Shown here in pieces: positions 53,632 to 61,071 of a stretch of 64,000 nt of DNA (positions within the stretch are counted from its first letter, which is position 1; every line of letters begins with the position of its first letter). The notes under the pieces are model-generated. The model searched no databases. It was not told the origin of the DNA and was given only the letters and a program-made list of their open reading frames with translations. The position numbers and the translations under genes are program-made. The DNA is from Undibacterium sp. (GTDB taxonomy: Bacteria > Pseudomonadota > Gammaproteobacteria > Burkholderiales > Burkholderiaceae_D), in assembly GCF_030651495.1 (NCBI RefSeq), contig NZ_JAUSFI010000101.1, positions 99,433-163,432 on the forward strand, given 5' to 3'.

Positions 53632-55548
53632 TTAGCTGATGGTGATTTTCACACCTTTAAGCGTGGTCAATCCCTTGGAGTCAATGATTTTAAGTACCGC
53701 GTCATAGACTCCTGCTTTCATATAAGTATGCTGAGCCACTACGGTTGAGGCTAATGCAGTGCCGTCACCAAAGTTCCACTGGTAAGCATTAATTTTCCCG
53801 CCTGCTAATGCCGAGGCACTGGCGTCAAAGGAAATACTGTAGGGTCCCTTGCCACCGGTGCTGGACGTTCTAATGCTGGCAACTGCAATACTGCTATTCG
53901 CCAACGCCGAAGTGCCGCTGATCGTGTATCGGCCAAGGCTGCCATAATTGCTGTAGCCACTGATTAGTGGGGCGCCTTTGCCGGCACCTGTTACGCTCAA
54001 GAAGTAAGTTCCTTGCATCGGCAAACTAAAGCTGATCGAGGTAGACAGCGTGTCTGCGGCGTTGGCCGACGCCAGCAATTTTCCAGTGCTATCGAGCAAC
54101 TGTAACGACACGTCCAGATTCCCACCAAGAACTGATCCATTGACTTTGAAGGTGACACTACCCGCCCCGGCAACAAAACTGAACATATCCACATCGCCCG
54201 GTGTTTCGATGACACCGTTACCGCTGAGGTTATTCAGTCCATTGGCCGATGAAGCAAGCATGGCATCGGCAAACGCGATGGTATTTCCGTGATCATCTGC
54301 ATTTGGCGTCAATCCCTGCTTCAGCATGATGGCATAAGCATCTTGTTTATTATTGGCGTTGGCGTATTCACCTTTCGACCATTGCGTCAGGTTTTTGTAA
54401 TAACCAACACCCATGATCGGCGCCCAGGCTGTTTCACCACTACCTTGACCGGCATAATACGCCGTCGAAGGATTGGCGCCCTGATGTGTCAATCCCAAAG
54501 TGTGTCCAAGCTCATGCGAGATACATTCGGCAATCGGTTTTTCACTGTTGGCTAAATTATTCGGAAAGCAATAGGCAGAGGCGATCCCAGCAGTAAAGGT
54601 GCGGAACGAATTCAGGTAAGCATATCCGCCGGCGCTACTGGTTTGTGGTGTGATCAAAATGGTGGTACCAATTTTACCAAGCGCAACAGCGGGTGCTTCG
54701 GTCGTGATATCGACATCAAACGGCGCATAATCTTCAATCACACGCTGCCATATTTTTTGTATCATCAGTCGTTCGGCATCGCTATAGGTAGCCGGTAACT
54801 TATCCAGATCAAACGCTGGATTGCTTCCTTGTCCGGTAAAGTTTAAATAAAGCACCCGGGTGGAACTCGGTTTAGTGTGCAGTTTAAATGTTTGATCCAG
54901 CGGAAAAGGGCTGACGACGGTCGTTACGCTAACCGTGCTGGTGGCAGTTGCCTGCATCGTACTGCCGGCCGCTGTCCCTGCGTCCAGACCGGCATCAATA
55001 TGCAGCATCCTACCTTTGCGATCCAGATGTACGCTGCTATCAGTGAGCAACAATTGACGGAAACCGTCACTGCTCATTCCATACCATTTTGCTACGGCAT
55101 TGAGATCATTGCCCAATAGCTCGATGGCTGTGGATCCGGAAGAAAATGCCTGTAAATGAATATGCGAGAACGGCGCATTGTCAGTAGAACCTTCCGCATT
55201 ATTTGGCACGAAATTGGCCGGCAACTCCATCTGCGCCATCATTTCGGCAGTCACGCTGACCGGCGCTGAGGGTGCGTCTGGATGCTGGTCGCTCGCTAGC
55301 GTAGCATCCGTTTTTTCAGAGGCTAAGCTAGCCACATGCGCCGCCGGTGCCTGCATCAGGGGATTCGCGCCCCAGGCAGAGGCACCATGCGATACGTTTT
55401 TTTCTGTACTGTGAGCACCGGTGTTAGCCGCTACCAGGGTCTGTTCATCGATGCTGGTACCTGCATAGATACCGAGACCGCCCAAGACCGTCACGGCGAT
55501 CGCGATGGCAGATTTGATTAAAGGTTTTTGTGGAGTTTGCTGATTCAT
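53632..55548 (-). CDS. Secreted zinc metalloprotease with PPC-like and PKD domains, under c-di-GMP riboswitch control
   Basis: A 638-residue exported protein: N-terminal signal/anchor (about 12-30, SAIAIAVTVLGGLGIYAG), a pro-region, and a zinc protease domain with the metzincin motif HELGHTLGLTH at about 346-356 and a following Met-turn (PIMGVGYY). Then a bacterial pre-peptidase C-terminal-like beta domain (about 440-550, GDVDMFSFVAG ... GTYFLSVTG) and a C-terminal PKD domain (about 553-638, YSISFDASASALAGGKINAYQWNFGDGTA). It may process surface or matrix proteins outside the cell. Its leader carries a c-di-GMP-I riboswitch, so secretion is tied to c-di-GMP level. Confidence 0.9.
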   Translation of the reverse strand: MNQQTPQKPLIKSAIAIAVTVLGGLGIYAGTSIDEQTLVAANTGAHSTEKNVSHGASAWGANPLMQAPAAHVASLASEKTDATLASDQHPDAPSAPVSVTAEMMAQMELPANFVPNNAEGSTDNAPFSHIHLQAFSSGSTAIELLGNDLNAVAKWYGMSSDGFRQLLLTDSSVHLDRKGRMLHIDAGLDAGTAAGSTMQATATSTVSVTTVVSPFPLDQTFKLHTKPSSTRVLYLNFTGQGSNPAFDLDKLPATYSDAERLMIQKIWQRVIEDYAPFDVDITTEAPAVALGKIGTTILITPQTSSAGGYAYLNSFRTFTAGIASAYCFPNNLANSEKPIAECISHELGHTLGLTHQGANPSTAYYAGQGSGETAWAPIMGVGYYKNLTQWSKGEYANANNKQDAYAIMLKQGLTPNADDHGNTIAFADAMLASSANGLNNLSGNGVIETPGDVDMFSFVAGAGSVTFKVNGSVLGGNLDVSLQLLDSTGKLLASANAADTLSTSISFSLPMQGTYFLSVTGAGKGAPLISGYSNYGSLGRYTISGTSALANSSIAVASIRTSSTGGKGPYSISFDASASALAGGKINAYQWNFGDGTALASTVVAQHTYMKAGVYDAVLKIIDSKGLTTLKGVKITIS

Positions 55549-55553
55549 TTGAT

Positions 55554-55583
55554 TCCTTTGTTATGGTGGTGTTGCAACAAAGG
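55554..55583 (-). promoter_or_regulatory. RBS-sequestering hairpin of the metalloprotease mRNA
   Basis: On the minus strand CCTTTGTT pairs perfectly with AACAAAGG, and the second arm holds the Shine-Dalgarno (AAAGGA, 6 bases before the ATG). It can hide the ribosome binding site and is the likely output stage of the riboswitch. Confidence 0.6.
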
Positions 55584-55624
55584 ACATACGCTGTCGGTAA
55601 AACGCGGTAGAAATAAGTGGTCAC

Positions 55625-55715
55625 GTTTTAACCGGTAACCCCGCTACCATGATCTTTGCAGACCTTAGGCCGGAGGCTTTGCGTCCCTGCCTTTCAGCAA
55701 GTTTGCCCTGAGATC
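55625..55715 (-). promoter_or_regulatory. Cyclic-di-GMP-I (GEMM-I) riboswitch aptamer
   Basis: Read on the minus strand, the leader has all parts of the GEMM-I consensus: CAGGGCAAAC, a stem capped by a GAAA tetraloop (CTGAAAGG), GGGACGCAAAGCCTCCGGCC followed by TAA, and the 3' GGTAGCGGGGTTACCG that forms the tetraloop-receptor arm. The match to the Vc2 element of Vibrio is very close in all conserved positions. It ends about 75 bases before the metalloprotease start. It senses c-di-GMP and turns the downstream gene on or off. Confidence 0.97.
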
Positions 55716-55743
55716 AGTATGCTAGAAAAATGCGCAAAGTCAA
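55716..55743 (-). promoter_or_regulatory. Sigma-70-like promoter of the metalloprotease leader
   Basis: Minus strand: TTGACT (55743-55738), 16-base spacer, CATACT (55721-55716). A start point about seven bases later would lie at the 5' edge of the riboswitch, as expected for such leaders. Confidence 0.6.
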
Positions 55744-55978
55744 CAAAAAAGAAATCTTTTTTTAAATAATTCAAGTTATAAGTGATTGATATATAAGGAA
55801 AAATATTTTTTTCCTAAGTAATTTTCAATTTAATATGCCTAGTTGGTAATAATAAAAAAACACCCATGGCATAACAGGCATGGAAATAAACACGCTGTCA
55901 TTAAAATGAGATATCCAATATTTTTAATATTACAAATCTTAGAATACTAAGGGGGTGTTCACTGCATTTTCACCGCGA
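55744..55978. other. AT-rich spacer
   Basis: A strongly AT-rich stretch between the EcsC-like gene and the metalloprotease promoter; it may provide upstream-element or silencer binding. CCATG and CATGG at 55864-55883 form a weak stem followed by Ts on the minus strand, a possible terminator of the EcsC-like gene. Confidence 0.35.
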
Positions 55979-56596
55979 CTAGCTGGTCGGAGTGTGGTCT
56001 TGCCCAAACAAGGCAATAGCGGTACTGGCGACCTGGTCCGTATCATAATAAGCATAAGCGCCGACACCGATCGCACCAATCACAGGCAGCCAGCGCGACA
56101 GACTTTTACCTAATATTTTCTGCGAGAGCTTGACGCCAATCTTGTGTGCGATGATTTCCATGATCTGCAGCGAGACCGGCCTGATCAACAGGCGATCGCC
56201 GACCCGTACCACCAGATCCCGTACTGCTTGCGCTGCACTGTGCCTAAACAGACAATACAGCATGTGTTCTTGGGTCAGCGTGGCGGTTTTTCCGTACAGG
56301 GCGGCGATATCTGCCACCATAGCGGACTGAATTTTCCAGATAGCCATCATCTCCGGCAAGATCGTCAGCCATCCGATGGGGCCGGGCGGCAGCGCCAGAG
56401 AGCCCGCAGCCAGTGCGGCGCTGGCCGCTGCAGAATTGGCACGATTGCGCGCGGCGGCTCTGGGACTGTTACTTTTTAACTCAGTAGAATCAGGTATATT
56501 GCCAGCGAATTTAAGTACGGCGGACGTCAATTTACTGGCGATTTCGGGAGCGGATTCATTCCGCGATAAAACTGGGGTCAGGTCTTTTTTTGCCAT
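55979..56596 (-). CDS. EcsC-like protein
   Basis: A 205-residue protein with small hydrophobic helices: ALAAGSLALPPGPIGWLTILPEMMAIW (about 64-90), a middle soluble part with DIAALYGKTATLTQEHMLYCLF, and a C-terminal WLPVIGAIGVGAYAYYDTDQVA. This GP-rich hairpin followed by a soluble domain and second hairpin resembles EcsC/DUF697-type proteins, of unknown biochemical role, which associate with membranes. It begins 27 bases after the diguanylate cyclase gene, so they form one operon. Confidence 0.68.
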   Translation of the reverse strand: MAKKDLTPVLSRNESAPEIASKLTSAVLKFAGNIPDSTELKSNSPRAAARNRANSAAASAALAAGSLALPPGPIGWLTILPEMMAIWKIQSAMVADIAALYGKTATLTQEHMLYCLFRHSAAQAVRDLVVRVGDRLLIRPVSLQIMEIIAHKIGVKLSQKILGKSLSRWLPVIGAIGVGAYAYYDTDQVASTAIALFGQDHTPTS

Positions 56597-56623
56597 TATT
56601 CTATGCAGCCGTTTAAGTCGACA

Positions 56624-57727
56624 TCAAGCAAATTGGGCGCTTGCGTGATCGGGTTGAGTTGAGCTCAAATTCGCCGCGGCTCTGGCTCGGCTAAGCGCCT
56701 CATCCGCACGTCTGAGCATGCTGTCGGCGGTATCCCCTTCCAGCATCGTCGCCACACCGACACTGGCGCTGATTTTGAGCTCTTGGCCGGCCACGGCGAC
56801 CGGCATGGCGACAATCGTCGCCAGGGTGCGGCTAGCGACTCGGTCGGCCACTTCTGCCGATGCGTCTGGCAGCAACACACAAAATTCTTCGGTACCGTAA
56901 CGTGCCAGACAATCATAGCTGCGCGTCGCTCTCTTCACCCTCCTGGTTACCTCGACTAACACAATGTCTCCGGCATGAGGGCCATAGATTTCACGGATGT
57001 GTTTAAAGTGATCGAGATCAAGTACCAACACCGAGAGTGATTTCCCCTGTCTTACATGTCGCTGCAACTCAGATTCGCTCACCCGCATAAATTCACGCCG
57101 GTTCGCGATCCCGGTCACTGGGTCGGTGTTTTCCCGACGCTCTAGCTCCATCTCTGCACTGAGAATTTTTTTTCGATAGCGATGCAAGTACGATGCGATA
57201 CTGTGACCGGTATAGGCACTCGCCAATAAGATCGCCGTCACACTGACCGCATATGCAAACATCAGGCTCAGTTTGTAACTTAGTAAGGTCAGGGAGGCGA
57301 TCAGAAACCCGGTCATTGGCGGACGTAAAACACCCAAAGACAAGGGAATGGCAATGAAATAAATCATGCAAATCCAGGCATCCACCAGATAGTGACCAAA
57401 ATACTCTCTGGGAAGGCTGGCATTACTGAAAAATTGGATGAACAATACCGAAGCGCTCCAATACAGCATCTGACGATCTAACTGCCGTGGATCAGCAATG
57501 CTGGTGGTTTTTTTCAACAACCACCAAGAATAAAAAAACAGCAACGTGCGCAGAATCAATAAAGAAAAAAATGATTTACTGATAGAGAGAAAAGCCAGAT
57601 CAACATAGGCCAACGGCAAAGCAGCCCACATCACGACCCGAATCACCTTACGGCATTGCGCTCTGTCTTGTTTCAGATAGTGCAAACGATATACGTCTTC
57701 ATTTACATCAGGATAGTGTGCTTGCAT
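56624..57727 (-). CDS. Membrane diguanylate cyclase (GTEEF variant)
   Basis: A 367-residue protein with five or six membrane segments (about 25-180) and a GGDEF domain (about 195-355). The catalytic loop reads RYGTEEFCV, so the second Gly of GGEEF is Thr; the metal-binding LDLDHFKHI is intact. An RxxD inhibition site (RSYD) is five residues upstream. GTEEF occurs in some active enzymes but activity here needs proof. A strong Shine-Dalgarno (AAGGAGGAT) precedes ATG 57727. It sits two genes upstream of the riboswitch-controlled metalloprotease, so it may supply the signal locally; this is inference. Confidence 0.88.
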   Translation of the reverse strand: MQAHYPDVNEDVYRLHYLKQDRAQCRKVIRVVMWAALPLAYVDLAFLSISKSFFSLLILRTLLFFYSWWLLKKTTSIADPRQLDRQMLYWSASVLFIQFFSNASLPREYFGHYLVDAWICMIYFIAIPLSLGVLRPPMTGFLIASLTLLSYKLSLMFAYAVSVTAILLASAYTGHSIASYLHRYRKKILSAEMELERRENTDPVTGIANRREFMRVSESELQRHVRQGKSLSVLVLDLDHFKHIREIYGPHAGDIVLVEVTRRVKRATRSYDCLARYGTEEFCVLLPDASAEVADRVASRTLATIVAMPVAVAGQELKISASVGVATMLEGDTADSMLRRADEALSRARAAANLSSTQPDHASAQFA

Positions 57728-58140
57728 GACAATCCTCCTTAATGAAAATGTGAGATAAAAATTGACGAGTTGTATGGTCAGATTTTTTTATGGTGCGCAA
57801 TTTTAGTGACTACAGATGCAGATAGTGTAATCCGGTTTTCACGACAAAGACACAAACAGCCTAGGTCTATGATAAATTAAGGGTTAAATTATGTTTCCAC
57901 CTTTATTCCAATTTCCTGTATCTTCTTGTGCCTAATAAACAGTACCTGCCAACCAAGCTAAATCGATCAACATCGGTATTTGATGCCGCTTTATTTTGCG
58001 TTAATTTCTTGACTCGATTATCCGCTCAGCAAACAGTAAGTTGTTGATGCTACATCTGCCTTATTCAATGACGCGAGGCACACTCAAGTAAGTGCTGTTT
58101 TCACCGTTTTTTTTTACCTTCTTTCTACTTTCATTCAAAC
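57728..58140. other. Divergent promoter region
   Basis: About 410 AT-rich bases between the cyclase and cysS. It must have promoters in both directions. I see no riboswitch, T-box-like pattern, RNA gene or strong hairpin. Confidence 0.4.
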
Positions 58141-59532
58141 ATGATGGATATTCTTCTTTACGACAATTGGGAGCGTCAGCTTCGTCGTTTTTCTCCTATA
58201 CGCCATGATTGGGTCGGGCTGTATTGCTGCGGCCCTACGGTGTATGACTATGCCCACATCGGCAACCTGCGCACCTATTTATTTGAAGATGTATTACGCC
58301 GCACGCTGGAGCTAAACGGCCATCAGGTACGCCACGTAGTTAATATTACCGATGTTGGCCACCTGGTATCAGACGCAGATGACGGTGAAGACAAGATGGA
58401 AACCGGCAGCCGCAGAACTGGCGAATCGGCCTGGGATATCGCTGAAAAATATACGCTGGCATTCAAACAAGATTTGCGCAGTTTAAATATGCTGGAGCCG
58501 CAAATCTGGTGCAAGGCTACCGAACATATAGCCGAGCAGATTTCATTTATCTCATGTATAGAACAAAAAGGTTTTTGCTATACCACTTCTGACGGTGTGT
58601 ATTTTGATACATCGAAGCAAGATGACTATGGGTATCTGGCCAGATTAAATCGAGAAGGCCTTGAAGCCGGAAAGCGGATAGATATCGGTGAAAAACGCCA
58701 CATAACTGATTTCGCCTTGTGGAAATTTAGCCAGGCAGGAACGCAACGCCAAATGGAATGGGATAGCCCATGGGGCCGCGGCTTTCCGGGTTGGCATATC
58801 GAATGTTCAGCGATGTCCGCCAAATATCTGGAACCCTGGTTTGATATCCATTGCGGCGGCGAGGATCACATCGCGATTCATCACAGTAATGAGATCGCAC
58901 AAAATATGGCATGCCATGGCACTCGCTTGGCTAATTTCTGGATGCACGGCTATTTTCTGCAAATTGATGCCGGAAAAATGTCTAAATCCAGCGGCGATTT
59001 TTTGCGCCTGCAAAGTGTCATTGATCATGGTATAGATCCTCTGGCATATCGCTTGCTGTGTTTGTCTGCGCACTATCGCAGTCAGCTTAACTTTAGTTGG
59101 GACGCCTTAAAAGCGGCACAAACGGCATTGCAAAGATTGCGCGAGCAATACTATGCTTTACCCGATGGCGGCCATTTGAATCAGGAATTTGCCGATAAAT
59201 TTAAGACTGAGGTCAATCATGATCTGAACTTGCCGAAAGCGATTGCAGTCATGTGGGAAATGCTGAAATCGGCCTTATCTGATGCCGATAAAAAAACCAC
59301 GCTAGATTATTTTGATCGGGTGCTGGGCTTAAATTTAAAGGCTTGGCAGCCAAAACAAGAAACTATTCCTGAGGAAGTCCTTGCATTATTGGAACAGCGT
59401 AAACTCAGTCGCCTGAACAAAAATTGGGCAGAGTCAGATCGCCTTCGTGATGAAATTAAGCGTTTAGGTTATGAGGTGGAGGATAGTGCTGGAAGTATGA
59501 AGGTCAAACCAAGTAATTCGTCCGGAATTTAA
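58141..59532 (+). CDS. cysS: Cysteinyl-tRNA synthetase, divergent type
   Basis: Class I aminoacyl-tRNA synthetase of 463 residues that charges tRNA-Cys. Zinc and active-site residues are present: [15 protein letters not shown] (first Cys and HIGN), [12 protein letters not shown] (second Cys), [20 protein letters not shown] (His and Glu ligands) and [11 protein letters not shown] (KMSKS loop), plus the C-terminal helical anticodon part. The [20 protein letters not shown] segment is of a type I associate with Firmicutes and spirochaetes; the usual betaproteobacterial enzyme has NITDIDDKII here. It has no ribosome binding site before ATG 58141 or 58144. It could be a second, acquired copy. Confidence 0.9.
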   Translation: MMDILLYDNWERQLRRFSPIRHDWVGLYCCGPTVYDYAHIGNLRTYLFEDVLRRTLELNGHQVRHVVNITDVGHLVSDADDGEDKMETGSRRTGESAWDIAEKYTLAFKQDLRSLNMLEPQIWCKATEHIAEQISFISCIEQKGFCYTTSDGVYFDTSKQDDYGYLARLNREGLEAGKRIDIGEKRHITDFALWKFSQAGTQRQMEWDSPWGRGFPGWHIECSAMSAKYLEPWFDIHCGGEDHIAIHHSNEIAQNMACHGTRLANFWMHGYFLQIDAGKMSKSSGDFLRLQSVIDHGIDPLAYRLLCLSAHYRSQLNFSWDALKAAQTALQRLREQYYALPDGGHLNQEFADKFKTEVNHDLNLPKAIAVMWEMLKSALSDADKKTTLDYFDRVLGLNLKAWQPKQETIPEEVLALLEQRKLSRLNKNWAESDRLRDEIKRLGYEVEDSAGSMKVKPSNSSGI

Positions 59533-59549
59533 GGTGTCAACGTCGGCTA

Positions 59550-59581
59550 GATTCATCCCCTCTGATTGAGGTGGATGAATC
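59550..59581. terminator. Hairpin between convergent cysS and truB
   Basis: GATTCATCCCCTC and GAGGTGGATGAATC form a stem of about 13 pairs with one bulge and a TGATT loop. There is no T-run on either side, so termination strength is uncertain. Confidence 0.55.
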
Positions 59582-59598
59582 CCGATAGCAAGAGTAAA

Positions 59599-60534
59599 TC
59601 AGGAAGTGGCGATCAATCGCTCCGGTGCCAGGACGCCATATTCTTGTAACTGCGCTGAGCCAAGCAATTGCTGATTCGACTCCCGGTAGACGCGTACCCG
59701 TCCGGCCGGTTCTGGCAATGTGACATCTTCTTTTCCCAGTGCCAGTCTTTGCCCCTGTAAAAAACGCCGTGCCAATTCATCGCTGAGCAGCACTTGCGGA
59801 AAACTAGACAGCAAGGCATCCACCGGAGCGAGCAGATGCCCGCGCTGATCTTCCGCCATCGCGCTTAATGCATCGAGTGTGATCGCGTTTTCCAAGACCA
59901 GATGTCCGACATGGGTGCGGCGCAATGCGTTCAGGTGTGCGCCGCAACCGAGCGCCTTGCCTATATCTTCACCCAGTACACGAATATACGTACCCTTGCT
60001 GCAACGCACATTTAAGGTCAAAAATGGCGCCACATAACTGACAAATTCAAGCAGGTGTATGGTCACGGGACGGGCATCGCGCTCTAAGGTGATACCGGCC
60101 CGGGCATATTCATACAGTGGCTTACCGTCGCGCTTGAGCGCCGAATACATCGGCGGCACTTGCAAGATATCCCCCATAAATCGCAGTAATACGGCACGGA
60201 TCTGCGGTTCGCTCACATTGACGGGATTCGTCTCGATCACCTCACCTTCAGTGTCTCCGGTATTGGTACTCACGCCAAGGTGGACTACGGTTTGATAGGT
60301 TTTATCAGCCTCAAGCAAATCTTGAGAAAATTTAGTCGCCTCACCAAAACACAGGGGCAATAACCCGGTAGCAAAAGGATCTAGCGTACCAGTATGCCCG
60401 GCTTTTAAGGCATTTAATAATCGCTTGGTTTTAATCAGTGCATCATTGCTTGACCAACCAACCGGTTTATCCAGCAGCAGTACGCCATGTATAGGAACAC
60501 GGGTTTTTTTCTTTGCTTGCGTTGTCATGTGCAT
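59599..60534 (-). CDS. truB: tRNA pseudouridine(55) synthase
   Basis: Makes the universal pseudouridine 55 in the T loop of tRNAs. It has GVLLLDKPVGWSSNDALIK, the catalytic Asp in GHTGTLDPFATGLLPLCFGEATK, and the KTYQTVVHLGV, SKGTYIRVLGEDIG motifs; the C-terminal PUA-like part is present. Length 311 is normal. In-frame ATGs at 60534 and 60528 are both possible. Last gene of infB-rbfA-truB. Confidence 0.97.
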   Translation of the reverse strand: MHMTTQAKKKTRVPIHGVLLLDKPVGWSSNDALIKTKRLLNALKAGHTGTLDPFATGLLPLCFGEATKFSQDLLEADKTYQTVVHLGVSTNTGDTEGEVIETNPVNVSEPQIRAVLLRFMGDILQVPPMYSALKRDGKPLYEYARAGITLERDARPVTIHLLEFVSYVAPFLTLNVRCSKGTYIRVLGEDIGKALGCGAHLNALRRTHVGHLVLENAITLDALSAMAEDQRGHLLAPVDALLSSFPQVLLSDELARRFLQGQRLALGKEDVTLPEPAGRVRVYRESNQQLLGSAQLQEYGVLAPERLIATS

Positions 60535-60620
60535 TTAAGTTGAGGACTTACAGAAAACGGCTTTGAGCAAAATGCATCCGGCAAATATTCACTCTCATAA
60601 ATAAATGCCGAATGAAAAAT

Positions 60621-61010
60621 TTAGTCTTCGCCGTCATCCTTAGATCTAGTCGCATTCGCTTCGTCTATCAATTTAGACATCGCCATGCCGCGCATAGTAG
60701 ATGTATCGTGGACAAAATGCAGTTGTGGCAGCGTATGGATATGCAGACGTAAACCCAGCTGTGCGCGTAAGAAGCCTGCCGCTTTGTTTAAGCCATCCAG
60801 CGTATTCTTGATTGAAGCGGGATCGTCCTTCAAGCTGGTAAAATAAATTTTTGCGTGCGCATAATCAGGCGTGAGCTGAACTTCAGTCAGCGTAATCATG
60901 CCTACACGTGGATCTTTTAATTCTGACCAGATGATCTCAGCAACATCACGCTGTATCTGATCGGCAACGCGCAAGCCGCGCGCTGGGATGGATTTACTAT
61001 TTTTTGCCAT
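60621..61010 (-). CDS. rbfA: 30S ribosome-binding factor A
   Basis: Required for late 30S maturation and cold growth. A 129-residue KH-like protein with [44 protein letters not shown] and [15 protein letters not shown] 61010 gives the family N-terminus; the frame continues upstream to a TTG at 61049, which overlaps the infB-rbfA hairpin and is not favoured. No good ribosome binding site is seen, so translation may depend on upstream structure. Confidence 0.95.
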   Translation of the reverse strand: MAKNSKSIPARGLRVADQIQRDVAEIIWSELKDPRVGMITLTEVQLTPDYAHAKIYFTSLKDDPASIKNTLDGLNKAAGFLRAQLGLRLHIHTLPQLHFVHDTSTMRGMAMSKLIDEANATRSKDDGED

Positions 61011-61036
61011 ATAAACTACAAAGCCACTACAAAAAT

Positions 61037-61062
61037 GTAAAGGGAGCAAAAGCTCCCTTTAC
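61037..61062 (-). terminator. Hairpin between infB and rbfA
   Basis: GTAAAGGGAGC (61037-61047) pairs with GCTCCCTTTAC (61052-61062) around AAAA; on the minus strand ATTTTTG follows. It looks like a partial terminator, lying 9 bases after the infB stop and before rbfA. Confidence 0.6.
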
Positions 61063-61071
61063 TTATAAACA

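Noticed and set aside
54011..54300. Toxin or second gene on the plus strand inside the metalloprotease
   Set aside because: Frames of about 80 codons are shadows of the protease gene with no independent support.
57728..58140. T-box or other riboswitch before cysS
   Set aside because: No T-box motif, specifier loop or terminator/antiterminator pair is visible, and T-boxes are not expected in proteobacteria.
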